Positions 51,575 through 59,902 of a stretch of DNA of 64,000 nucleotides are shown here, in pieces. The stretch covers positions 1 to 64,000 of the forward strand of contig CAZBYL010000004.1 in NCBI GenBank assembly GCA_964496275.1. The letters are read 5' to 3'. The translations under genes were made by a program, and so were the position numbers. Below the pieces are notes generated by a model. That model was not told the origin of the DNA and ran no database searches. It worked only from the letters and a program-made list of their open reading frames with translations. Source of the stretch: CAZBYL01 sp964496275. Lineage in GTDB: Bacteria; Synergistota; Synergistia; Synergistales; Synergistaceae. The stretch's first letter is position 1, and each line of letters starts with the position of its first letter.

Positions 51575-52294
51575 ATGTCTGATTTGGGAAATAGGGATAT
51601 TATGGAAACGAACATTAGACTTGAGGACGACCAAATACGCCATCTCTACACCTTACAGCGCGGAATCAAGCGTCTTGAGGCGTTGGGTGAGACTGTCTCT
51701 GTTGACAGAAATATGGATTTAAACAAGATAAATGAAATCCCGGAATACTGCTACCTTGTAAAAAAGGGGCGAGTTATGTGCTATGAAATAACGCTGAACG
51801 GCGAACAGCGTGTGTACAGTTTTATGGAACAGGACTCGATATTTCTGGAGGACTGCATGCTGCTGGACAGACCGAGCCCCGTGCTCTTCCGCACAATAGT
51901 ACCGTCTGTACTTGTACGAATTCATAAATGCACGCTAAAACATGCCTTCAAGAACGACATAGACATAGTAATGGACGTGTGCATGTCTCTTGCGGAAAAA
52001 TTTCTATCGGCAATGGCGCAGGTGCGAAGCGGTCAGCAGCGTTCCGCAGAATGGCGAATATGCCGACTGATACAGATATTCATGGAGCACTACGGTACAC
52101 AGTATGACGGTAAAATCCTGATATCCCAAAAAATAAGTCAGCAGATGATAGCCGATATGCTAGGAATGAACAGAGTTACCGTGTCAAAAAAATTCAAGGA
52201 ACTGCGAGATCTCTCCCTACTGGAACAGATAAACAGCTACATTTGCATCAGAAGCGCTGAGGCTCTTGAGAAGCACATGGAGCTTATGAAATAG
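51575..52294 (+). CDS. Crp/Fnr family transcriptional regulator
   Basis: Cytoplasmic regulator of 239 residues. An N-terminal cyclic-nucleotide-binding-type beta barrel spans about 30-150 (YLVKKGRVMCYEITLNGEQR) and a C-terminal winged HTH has ISQQMIADMLGMNRVTVSKK as reading helix. The Fnr cysteine cluster is absent, so it is not an oxygen-sensing Fe-S type. ATG 51575 follows GGGGAGTGA. It is divergent from the xdh operon, and good palindromes lie between them, so it probably controls that operon and perhaps itself. The effector is unknown. Confidence 0.88.
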   Translation: MSDLGNRDIMETNIRLEDDQIRHLYTLQRGIKRLEALGETVSVDRNMDLNKINEIPEYCYLVKKGRVMCYEITLNGEQRVYSFMEQDSIFLEDCMLLDRPSPVLFRTIVPSVLVRIHKCTLKHAFKNDIDIVMDVCMSLAEKFLSAMAQVRSGQQRSAEWRICRLIQIFMEHYGTQYDGKILISQKISQQMIADMLGMNRVTVSKKFKELRDLSLLEQINSYICIRSAEALEKHMELMK

Positions 52295-52404
52295 ACTGTG
52301 TCATAAATTTCTATAAGGTTGTTGTTTTTTTTTGCAGAAAATACTAAACATCTATTGCTTAAAATACGTAGTTGATGTAGTATTTACGAGATGAAGTTTT
52401 AGAT

Positions 52405-52570
52405 GTTTTAGAAAATTCGGTCAAGGGAATCCGGTGTGATGCCGGAACAGCCCCGCTACTGTAACCGGGACGAACCCGCATTCAGCCACTGTCGCAAGAC
52501 GGGAAGGCGCGGGAGTAGGACGAACGGAAGTCAGGAAACCTGCCGAAGTTTCAGTTTGTTGATATCGCGA
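52405..52570 (+). promoter_or_regulatory. Cobalamin riboswitch upstream of btuB
   Basis: A canonical class I element: AAGGGAATCCGGTG with GCCGGAACAGCCCCGCTACT, then CCACTGTCGCAAGACGGGAAGGC, and the 3' B12 box AAGTCAGGAAACCTGCC near 52530-52545. It fills most of the 461-base gap between the Crp/Fnr gene and btuB; the first 100 bases of that gap show only AT-rich sequence. Confidence 0.93.
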
Positions 52571-52633
52571 GGGCGAGATGCGGCATGTGCGCGGAAATTA
52601 TTTTTGCGCGCCTTTCAATAAGCCGATTTATTC

Positions 52634-52668
52634 AGGAACCCTCATTTGTTGGGGGTTCCTGTTTTTTT
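52634..52668 (+). terminator. Riboswitch terminator of btuB
   Basis: AGGAACCC pairs with GGGTTCCT around an 11-base loop and is followed by GTTTTTTT, between the riboswitch and btuB. It is the expected OFF structure. Confidence 0.87.
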
Positions 52669-52755
52669 GCCTTTTACGGAGGGATGCATAACGGAAAGAG
52701 AAATGTTTTTACTATTTTATTTTTATAAAGAAAATTATGTGAAGGAGTGCTCTTT

Positions 52756-54681
52756 ATGTTCAAAGTAAGGAAAAGTAGTTTTATTCTTCCCGTCGCTGCA
52801 TTGCTGCTCTTTGCTTCCGCGTCGTTTGCCGCAGAAAGCAAAGACGCCGCCGTTAGCGAGGTTGAAAGAGTCGAGGTAACAGGTTCACGTCTTGCGGAAG
52901 AGATAACGGACGTCCCCGCCCCCGCCTATGTCGTGACACGCGAGGAAATAGAAAACAGCGGAGCGAAGGATGTTCAGCAAATTCTGGGCAGAATCCCCGG
53001 TATCAATGGCATGGCAGGAAGTTCATCTATGGCTCAGGATAAGGGTGTTTTTGTGAGAGGATTAAATTCTGAGGTTTTGCTTCTCGTGGACGGAGTGCCA
53101 TATATGGGTTCAAGTTATGGCACGGGGCACCCTCACGGAAGTCCTTTTGATTTGAGGGCAATAGATATTTCTTCCGTAGAGAGGATCGAAGTTGTAAAAG
53201 GCGCGAGTTCCGCTGTTTATGGCTCAAATGCCGCAGGGGGAGTTATCAATATAATCACTCGCAAGGGTGAAAGCAAATCCTCCGGTTCCATAAAAACAGA
53301 GGGCGGAAATAACGGGTGGTTTAAAGGCAGTATCAGAGGTACAGCAGTTATGAGCGATGATTTCAAAGCCACAATAGGGTATACAAAGACTATTGAAAAC
53401 GGCGATGTCCCGCTACGCAAGATTAACGGTTCTATTATGGGATACGCAACAGATTACAGGGCGAATGATTATGTTTTAATGTTTGAAAAAGGTTACTGGA
53501 GCTTCCTTGCTGAAGTTGGTGATTTTAAGTCGGAATGGAACGATACTAACTCGTACGGTACTAGCAAATATGATCAGGATAATAAATATAATAGATTCTC
53601 TCTAAACTATAATGACGGGATGAATATAGGAAGAATCTATTATAATGATTCAAAGAAGGATTATTCTATGATTGGCACTACTACGTATAATAATTATAAA
53701 GATAGTTCTGTCGGTTTAACCTTTAATAGAAAACAGGACATCTTTGGTGTCAGCGGAATATGGGGTGTCGATATCAAAAAAGACAGTTCCAAATTTGGCG
53801 GCGGCAGCGGCAATATCCCCTATGACTTGAGCCGTACCGGATTCGCCCCATACATCGAAGCGTCTGTTCCCATCGGAGAGGCAAATCTTGACCTTGGGTT
53901 GAGGTACGAATATTGGAATGTCGATGACGGAGAGAATGTAAGTGAACTGATTCCGAGAGTTTCTTTGAATTGGGCCTCTTCCGGAGGTCAGGTGTGGTAT
54001 GCAACAGCGGGCAGAGTCTTTGTTATGCCAAGTTTTTATCAGATGTTTTTACCCATGGCGGACGAGGATTTTGGCATATGGGGTAAGTATACTTCCCTTC
54101 GCAACCCTAACTTGAAACCTGAAAAGGGCTGGACCTATGATATCGGCGTTAAGGATGAAAAAGCAAAGCATCCATGGAAAATAAGTGTCTTTTATATGAA
54201 TATTAACGATAAGATAGATTATAATTCAAAGTATGACGCTCTTAGCAACACAACGACATCACAGTATATAAATCTCAATGAATACAGAGCGTGGGGTATC
54301 GAAGGAGAGTACAAGCATAACTTTAATGAAAATTGGAGTTACAAGCAGGGTGTTGCTTGGACTGATGCGGATGAAAAAATGCCCGGTTCCGACGAATGGG
54401 TTCGCTCCGATGCGCCGAGACTGGATCTTTCTGGTATCTTGAATTACAGCAAGGGGCCTTGGTCTGCCGAAGTCGCGGCGCACTATTACGGGGATAGAAA
54501 ACTTGAAAAGTTTGACGGTAACGACATATTCCTTGTTAATGCGTCGGTTGCGTGGAAAAATGAGAATAACACGCTTAGAATATCTTGTCTGAACCTTTTT
54601 GACAAAGAATTTATTCTCGACAATACAGGCTACATAAATGCAGAACGCCGTTTGGTGTTCTCATGGGAGTATAAATTCTAA
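52756..54681 (+). CDS. btuB: TonB-dependent corrinoid receptor, BtuB-like
   Basis: Outer-membrane receptor of 641 residues. It has a signal peptide (FILPVAALLLFASASFA), a TonB box region (VERVEVTGSRLAEE), a plug domain at about 45-170 (VTREEIENSGAKDVQQIL, VFVRGLN, VLLLVDGVPY, RIEVVKGASSAVYGSNA), and a 22-strand-type barrel ending in an aromatic C-terminus (SWEYKF). ATG 52756 is used, with GGAG eight bases before; the GTG at 52747 overlaps that site. The riboswitch marks it as a corrinoid receptor. Its energy source is probably the TonB of the 39-44 kb operon. Just after its stop lies the tail of a second receptor. Confidence 0.9.
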   Translation: MFKVRKSSFILPVAALLLFASASFAAESKDAAVSEVERVEVTGSRLAEEITDVPAPAYVVTREEIENSGAKDVQQILGRIPGINGMAGSSSMAQDKGVFVRGLNSEVLLLVDGVPYMGSSYGTGHPHGSPFDLRAIDISSVERIEVVKGASSAVYGSNAAGGVINIITRKGESKSSGSIKTEGGNNGWFKGSIRGTAVMSDDFKATIGYTKTIENGDVPLRKINGSIMGYATDYRANDYVLMFEKGYWSFLAEVGDFKSEWNDTNSYGTSKYDQDNKYNRFSLNYNDGMNIGRIYYNDSKKDYSMIGTTTYNNYKDSSVGLTFNRKQDIFGVSGIWGVDIKKDSSKFGGGSGNIPYDLSRTGFAPYIEASVPIGEANLDLGLRYEYWNVDDGENVSELIPRVSLNWASSGGQVWYATAGRVFVMPSFYQMFLPMADEDFGIWGKYTSLRNPNLKPEKGWTYDIGVKDEKAKHPWKISVFYMNINDKIDYNSKYDALSNTTTSQYINLNEYRAWGIEGEYKHNFNENWSYKQGVAWTDADEKMPGSDEWVRSDAPRLDLSGILNYSKGPWSAEVAAHYYGDRKLEKFDGNDIFLVNASVAWKNENNTLRISCLNLFDKEFILDNTGYINAERRLVFSWEYKF

Positions 54682-54687
54682 ATAAAG

Positions 54688-54783
54688 CGCAAGCACCTGC
54701 CTGATAAGGAATTCTACCTCAATAAGGACGGCTATATAATCCCGGAACGCCGTTTTATCTTCTCTTGGGAGTATAATTTCTAG
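54688..54783 (+). pseudogene. Remnant C-terminus of a second BtuB-like receptor
   Basis: Directly after the btuB stop, in the same frame, the sequence encodes about 31 residues ending in a TAG at 54781-54783. From the DKEF at 54703 it matches the last 26 residues of BtuB at 17 positions: both share DKEF, GYI, ERR and FSWEY, ending in F. No start codon, signal peptide or barrel precedes it. The simplest reading is a tandem receptor paralogue that lost its body by recombination with btuB, leaving its final strand. Read-through of the TAA would add a second terminal strand to BtuB, which seems less likely. Confidence 0.75.
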
Positions 54784-54806
54784 CGCAGGCAAGCGCACAT
54801 AAATAG

Positions 54807-54840
54807 GCGGCGGTTCCGGTTTCGGAGCCGCCGCTTGTTT
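54807..54840 (+). terminator. Terminator after the btuB locus
   Basis: GCGGCGG pairs with CCGCCGC with further inner pairing (CCG/CGG), followed by TTGTTTGTT. Confidence 0.8.
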
Positions 54841-54909
54841 GTTCTGTGAAGTTATTATTACAACATGTTTGCAAAAGATTCGCTCTTCTGTTCGGAAGAG
54901 GGATTTTTA

Positions 54910-54962
54910 TTTGAGAATCGTCAAAGCTGGCTGCTGCGCAAAGCTATCTGCCGATTCTCAAA
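54910..54962. repeat. Long inverted repeat before the cysteine-desulfurase-like gene end
   Basis: TTTGAGAATCG (54910-54920) and CGATTCTCAAA (54952-54962) form a perfect 11-base stem around 31 bases. It lies just past the minus-strand gene stop at 54979 and may be its transcript-end hairpin, although there is no good T tail. A smaller CTCTTC/GAAGAG hairpin (54883-54900) is adjacent. Confidence 0.55.
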
Positions 54963-54978
54963 TTTTCGGACAGGGTTT

Positions 54979-56142
54979 TTATCCTTCCGCCGCGAGAGAT
55001 TTTATCGCTCCGACCACAGCGTCTATTTCTTCTTCCGTATTGAAGAATCCCGGCGACAGTCTGAGAGCGCCTTCGGGAAAGGTCCCGAGTGTTCTGTGTG
55101 CCAAGGGAGCGCAGTGCAGTCCGGGGCGAGTTTCGATGGCGTATCTGTCGGAGAGGTTCATTGCCAAAACGGCATTGTCTTTGCCGTCTATATTGAGCGC
55201 ATAGACGGGAAGTCTGGGGTCTTCTTCCCCGGGGCCCGCTATTCGAAGCCCGTCTATAGAGCGCAGACCGGCCTCAAGTCTTTTGCCCAAGCTCTGTTCC
55301 CTGTCATGTATGTTGCCGATTCCCGTCTCATTTATCCATTCGAGCGCAGCAAGAAGCCCCGCGATTCCCGGGAGGTTTGGTGTGCCCGCTTCAAATTTGT
55401 CGGGCATGTTTGCAGGCTGGTGTTCGTCGTGCGACAGGCTGCCTGTGCCTCCTTCGATGAAGAATTCGCAGCGTTCCGCAAAGCTCGGTTCCCACACGAT
55501 ACCGCCTGTGCCCTGCGGACCGAAAAGTCCCTTGTGTCCGGTGAAGCAGAGAGCGGCAAGTCCGAGTTCCTGTGCGTTGAGGGGGATTATACCCGCAGTT
55601 TGGGCACAGTCCGCCACGAGCGGAACACCGTGAGCTTTGCATATTTCAGCTATTGCTTCTATGTCCTGCAATGAGCCGGAAACATTGCTGCAATGTGAAA
55701 ATACAGCCATGTCCGCCTTGTCTGCAAGAGCTCTTTCCACTGCGGCAGGGTCGAGGTAGCCGCGTATGCTGCACTGTATTACATCCACGCGGACGCCTGA
55801 CGCTTCAAGCGAGCGGAGAGGGCGCACAACGGCATTGTGCTCCATGGAGGACGTTATTACTCTCATGCCCGGCTTTAATATTCCTTTCAGAACGATGTTG
55901 ATTGATTCAGTAATGTTCGGAGTCAGGGATACGTACTTCGCGCTGCGTTTTTCGTATCCGCCCAGCATCTCCGCTATAGTTTTGCGGCAGGTGTACACGC
56001 TGTCAAGTGTCTCTATGTCGCGCGCGGATGCCGCACCGCGCGCCAGATTCGCACCGCCCTGAGTCATAAATTTGTATACCGCCTCAGCCACCGGTTCGGG
56101 CTTAGGCCATGTTGTTGCCGCATTGTTTATATATAAGGACAT
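54979..56142 (-). CDS. Cysteine-desulfurase-family PLP enzyme (class V aminotransferase fold)
   Basis: A 387-residue PLP enzyme. The PLP lysine is in CFTGHKGLFGPQGTGG, with an N-terminal LYINNAATTWPKP, DCAQTAG near the cofactor, and a C-terminal Cys in RPGLHCAPLAHRTLG that is the likely persulfide or selenide carrier. This matches the subfamily often found beside YedF-like selenium-metabolism proteins. It starts six bases after the yedF-like stop and is surely cotranscribed. ATG 56142 is chosen over a TTG at 56151. It may supply sulfur or selenium to its partner; the exact acceptor is unknown. Confidence 0.87.
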   Translation of the reverse strand: MSLYINNAATTWPKPEPVAEAVYKFMTQGGANLARGAASARDIETLDSVYTCRKTIAEMLGGYEKRSAKYVSLTPNITESINIVLKGILKPGMRVITSSMEHNAVVRPLRSLEASGVRVDVIQCSIRGYLDPAAVERALADKADMAVFSHCSNVSGSLQDIEAIAEICKAHGVPLVADCAQTAGIIPLNAQELGLAALCFTGHKGLFGPQGTGGIVWEPSFAERCEFFIEGGTGSLSHDEHQPANMPDKFEAGTPNLPGIAGLLAALEWINETGIGNIHDREQSLGKRLEAGLRSIDGLRIAGPGEEDPRLPVYALNIDGKDNAVLAMNLSDRYAIETRPGLHCAPLAHRTLGTFPEGALRLSPGFFNTEEEIDAVVGAIKSLAAEG

Positions 56143-56147
56143 GCCTA

Positions 56148-56720
56148 TCAACCCAGAACTATCTGTTTTGATGCCCCGTAAACCGCTTCCGTAATTTCAA
56201 ACATGTTTGATATTACTCCGACCTGCACTTTTTCCGTGATGCCGAAATGTTTTGCACATGTGCCGCAGACGAGTATTTTTACACCCTTGTCGGAAAGCTC
56301 TTTTAAGTAGTCGAGCGCGGAAGAGTCGCCTACAGTCATGAGTACCGCGTCGTTCATAAGAGCGACTGCGGACGGGGCTTCCTCTTTCTGCACCAGTGTC
56401 CCAAGGTAGGATTTCATAAGAACTTCGCCCAGGCCGCCCGATTCCGCTCCTATTTTGTCGGCGGTGAAGAGCACGGCATAATCTTCGCTTGCTCTTGGTG
56501 CTTCCGGAGCGGCGACGAGCAGCGCCTCTATTACGAAATCGGAGCCTTCTGCTCTGCGGTCAGCCTTATAGCCCCTGCCTTCGAGGAATCTTGTTACATT
56601 AGATGCCGCGACTTCGTTGTCTACTATAACCGTGAGTTCCTTGCAGCCCTTGTCTGCCTGCTCTTTTGTTTTGATGACTGGTTTCGGACATTCAAGTCCT
56701 CTTGCATCGATCTTTTCCAT
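56148..56720 (-). CDS. yedF: Sulfurtransferase-like selenium metabolism protein, YedF type
   Basis: A 190-residue fusion of a TusA/SirA-like N-domain (about 1-75, with the active Cys in DARGLECPKPVIKT) and a DsrE-like C-domain (about 85-190, with VCGTCAKHFG). This fusion is characteristic of selenium-using bacteria. ATG 56720 follows AGGAAAG; the upstream extension to 56777 is unsupported. Selenium transfer is inferred from the family; no selD, selA or mnmH is in the window. It is followed by a cysteine-desulfurase-like gene. Confidence 0.88.
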   Translation of the reverse strand: MEKIDARGLECPKPVIKTKEQADKGCKELTVIVDNEVAASNVTRFLEGRGYKADRRAEGSDFVIEALLVAAPEAPRASEDYAVLFTADKIGAESGGLGEVLMKSYLGTLVQKEEAPSAVALMNDAVLMTVGDSSALDYLKELSDKGVKILVCGTCAKHFGITEKVQVGVISNMFEITEAVYGASKQIVLG

Positions 56721-56789
56721 TGAATATCTTTCCTTTCTGTTTTGGAAAATCAAAGGGTGCAGAGCGTTACTCCGCACCCTTCTTATGTA

Positions 56790-58457
56790 CTATTTTTTAT
56801 TTTCTAACCTAAGCATTGAGATGAGTTTTTCCGTAATATGCGGGTCGAGCCTTGTTCCGGCCATTGCGCGCAGCTTATTCTCAGTTTCCTCCTGCGATGG
56901 GAGTCTGCGCCCCGGCCATGGGCGTGTCATCTCATTCCATGTGTCCACAACCGCGAATATCCTTGCGGCAACCGGAATTGCGTTTGCCGAGTAACCGTGC
57001 GGGAAGCCCGTGCCGTCCCAGTTTTCATTCCAAGATGAGGGAACGTACGATGCAGGGCGAAGAAGCTCTATGGTGCTGAGCATATCCTTTGCTATCACAG
57101 GGTATTTACGGTATTCGCGAAGTTCCTGCTGTGTCATTGGCGCCGTTTTGAAGCGAAGTTCCGCAGGGATACCGATGAGTCCTATTCTCGCAAAGAGCGC
57201 GCCCAAGTATGCGTACATTTGCTCTTCCTTGCAAAGTCCGACTGCTTCGCTCAGTTTCGCCGTCATGTCCGCCGCACGGGGAATGGCATTCCTAAACTTC
57301 TCATCTCCCGGGGTAAACGCCACGGCAATGTCTGCCAGAGTCTTATAGCATAGTCTGTTCCCCGCTTCCGCAAATCGCTCGTACACCATAAGCTCAAGGC
57401 TGTCCATTTTATTTTTCTTGTCCCATGAGTAGTCTTTGTACGCGATTATGTCGCTTATGACGCGCTGGAGGCTGGATAGTTCGTCCCTTGTCGGGTCTAC
57501 AGTTATGTTGTCTCTGCCGCCCGATTTTTCGTCGCGAATGTCTTCCGCTTCTTTTTGGAGTCTTGACATTCTGTTGTAGAAAATGCGTTTGAAGAGCAGG
57601 TCATATAGAACGCATATAACGAGAGTCAGTCCCGCTACGATCAGGAAAAGTTCCTGAATTTTGCGCTCCGCATCGGAAGTATCTTCTTTCTTGGATATTC
57701 CCTTTACCCAGAAAACAGGAGCCCCGCCGTGGTCTCTGACAAGCATACTTCCCGATACGGCTGTGTTGCGCCCTTTCGCTACGTATATTTTTGAAACGGG
57801 CAAGTTGCCCGCGCTTCTTTCCTTTTCCGTCATCTGCTCTATCGCGAAAGTAAAGTGGAGGTTTCTTGATATTTGCTGAATTATGGATGGCCCCAGATTC
57901 TTTGTTGCAATAAGGAAGCCCGCTGACGGACCGCTTTTATCCGAGCGCAGAATCGGTTTTACGCAGAAAAGAATGGGGGCGCCGTTCATTTCGGAAATTC
58001 CGCTTACTCCGTCAATTTCAACGCTCTGCAAGAGTTTATCGTTTTTGGGGTCGCTGAAAATAGCGGTAAACTCATTTTGCGGAGCGGAAGGTTCATCTTT
58101 GGGGCTGTAATCTTTAAAAAGCCGAACCTGAAAGTCTGTGTCCACCAATATGATTGAGGACACGCCGATGTCTGTGAGTACGGATCGGTTGAGTGTTTTT
58201 GTGACGTAATTGCTGTCATTGGTGTGCATGTAATTCCAAGTCACATCAGAGAAAGCCCAGTTTCCGGCTATTCCTGACAGAGACTGAGCTTCGCCGTTTA
58301 TCGAAACTACGACTCTGGAAAGGTTCACCTGCATCCTCTCCCTGTCGGTTTTCTCTGCGGCTCTGCGTAAGATATCCGTAAAGGTCAGATCCAACAGTAA
58401 AAGTAAAACGAGCATAGCAATACCCATTGCCATTTGGGTCTTTCTGCGCAGTGTCAT
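56790..58457 (-). CDS. CHASE4 membrane sensor with a degenerate HD-GYP domain
   Basis: A 555-residue signalling protein. A membrane helix at about 10-28 and another at about 268-288 bracket a periplasmic CHASE4 domain (GIAGNWAFSDVTWNYMHTND). A HAMP-like linker follows. The C-terminal region has the HD-GYP layout but lost its key residues: the HD pair reads FAR in ALFARIGLIGIPAEL, the HHE reads NEN in SSWNENWDGTGFP, and GYP reads GFP. It is unlikely to hydrolyse cyclic-di-GMP but could bind it or act by interaction. ATG 58457 has GGAGGGG at eight bases. Confidence 0.8.
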   Translation of the reverse strand: MTLRRKTQMAMGIAMLVLLLLLDLTFTDILRRAAEKTDRERMQVNLSRVVVSINGEAQSLSGIAGNWAFSDVTWNYMHTNDSNYVTKTLNRSVLTDIGVSSIILVDTDFQVRLFKDYSPKDEPSAPQNEFTAIFSDPKNDKLLQSVEIDGVSGISEMNGAPILFCVKPILRSDKSGPSAGFLIATKNLGPSIIQQISRNLHFTFAIEQMTEKERSAGNLPVSKIYVAKGRNTAVSGSMLVRDHGGAPVFWVKGISKKEDTSDAERKIQELFLIVAGLTLVICVLYDLLFKRIFYNRMSRLQKEAEDIRDEKSGGRDNITVDPTRDELSSLQRVISDIIAYKDYSWDKKNKMDSLELMVYERFAEAGNRLCYKTLADIAVAFTPGDEKFRNAIPRAADMTAKLSEAVGLCKEEQMYAYLGALFARIGLIGIPAELRFKTAPMTQQELREYRKYPVIAKDMLSTIELLRPASYVPSSWNENWDGTGFPHGYSANAIPVAARIFAVVDTWNEMTRPWPGRRLPSQEETENKLRAMAGTRLDPHITEKLISMLRLENKK

Positions 58458-58531
58458 AGGCAACCCCTCCTATAGTACTTACTACTTATATATTGTATCA
58501 GATGTACGCAAAAACTGCTGATATATGAGAA

Positions 58532-59620
58532 CTATTTTACAATAACAGCCCCGGCGGCAACGACTCCCCGCTCTGTGTAGAGCGCCAGTCTTTGTCCCGA
58601 TGCGGGGGCGAAAACGGGTTCTTCGAATTCTATTTCTACGGAAGTTTCGCAAAGCGATGTCACACGGCATGGAGCCGGTTCGCCCTGGGAGCGTATTTTC
58701 CCGAAAAGTGGGATTTTTTTCAGCTTTTCCGCATCGTGAATAAGGAGGTTGAACCGAGAGGCGCGTACCGTTCTTGAGAAGGCTTTAGCTCTTTCCGAAA
58801 CGATGATTATATTTTCTTCGGGGCGTATTTCCGTTACGAACAGTGGTTCTTTTGCGGCGATGCCGAGCCCTTTCCTCTGTCCGAGCGTGTAGTTTGAAAT
58901 TCCTTTGTGAGTGCCCAGCTTAATCCCTGTGTCGCTGAAAATTCCTCCGGGGCTGCCTTGCGCCGCTATCAATGATCTGTAGTCGTTTTCGCCCGCGAAG
59001 CATATTTCCATGCTTTCGGGACGTTCCGCAACAGGAAGCCCCGCTTTTCTTACGATGTCTCTCGTTTCATCTTTTGTCGCAAATCCGCCCAGAGGAAAGG
59101 CTATGCGCGCCAGTCTCTCTCTTGCGATGCCGCATAGAAAATATGATTGGTCTTTTGCGATGTTAGCTCCGCGTTGTAAGGCCGCGTGCCCGTCATATTC
59201 CGTTATTCTCGAGTAGTGTCCTGTCGCCGCTATGAAGTCCGTACCCCACTCTCTGTCCGCAAGTTCCCAAAGCAGCCCGAACTTGACTCTCTCATTGCAA
59301 TCGGCGCATGGATTAGGTGTCATGCCGAGAGTGTAGGCGCGGCAAAAGGGTTCTTTCACCCTTTCTCTGAATTCGTCCGCTATGTTTACGGAGAAGTGAG
59401 GGATGTTGAGAGCGCGGCACACAGACGCCGCAGAGTCACAGGCGGAAGTGTCTCCTGAAATGGACATTGTAAGCCCCGCTGTGTCGTAACCTTCTGCGCG
59501 CAGAATTAACGCCGCCGCACTGGAATCAACGCCTCCGCTCATCATGACGAGTGCGCGCGGAGAGGAACCTTTGCGCCACATATTTTTATCTTCGAAAGTT
59601 GGTTTGATTATATTCTTCAT
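58532..59620 (-). CDS. mnmA: tRNA 2-thiouridylase MnmA
   Basis: Cytoplasmic tRNA-modifying enzyme of 362 residues that thiolates the wobble uridine of Lys, Glu and Gln tRNAs. It has the PP-loop SGGVDSSAAALIL, the catalytic Cys-105 in TPNPCADCNERVKF, and the partner Cys-207 in MEICFAGENDY. The beta-barrel C-terminus (YTLGQRKGLGI) is complete. No Shine-Dalgarno is seen before ATG 59620 or the alternative ATG 59581, so the start is uncertain; the N-terminal 20 residues look unusual for the family. The sulfur donor may be the cysteine-desulfurase-like protein upstream in the region, but that is inference. Confidence 0.9.
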   Translation of the reverse strand: MKNIIKPTFEDKNMWRKGSSPRALVMMSGGVDSSAAALILRAEGYDTAGLTMSISGDTSACDSAASVCRALNIPHFSVNIADEFRERVKEPFCRAYTLGMTPNPCADCNERVKFGLLWELADREWGTDFIAATGHYSRITEYDGHAALQRGANIAKDQSYFLCGIARERLARIAFPLGGFATKDETRDIVRKAGLPVAERPESMEICFAGENDYRSLIAAQGSPGGIFSDTGIKLGTHKGISNYTLGQRKGLGIAAKEPLFVTEIRPEENIIIVSERAKAFSRTVRASRFNLLIHDAEKLKKIPLFGKIRSQGEPAPCRVTSLCETSVEIEFEEPVFAPASGQRLALYTERGVVAAGAVIVK

Positions 59621-59860
59621 GTTTATATTTTACAGCAAGAATCGCCGCCCCTGAATATTTATTTGCTTACTTAACGGAATTGAAAAATTAAGTTGGCCGC
59701 AAGGCCGGTTTTATTGCATTAAGCAAGAATTTGCGTTTTTCAAGAGGGCTCAAGCCCATAAAAAGGGTAAGCGTTCTTTCGAGGCGTTTGAACAGTGCGG
59801 CATTCCCCTTTGCTTTCATGCCGAGTAATTTTTTTACGCCGTAAAATCACGCGCATAATA

Positions 59861-59866
59861 TATAAT
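59861..59866 (+). promoter_or_regulatory. Possible -10 element of the ThiF-type gene
   Basis: A perfect TATAAT 36 bases before the TTG start; no good -35 was identified. The 282-base spacer also holds a small GGCC-GCAA-GGCC hairpin followed by a T-rich stretch near 59700. Confidence 0.4.
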
Positions 59867-59902
59867 TACGTTTGGTGCATTAAACGGCAGGGGGTGTCTT
59901 GA

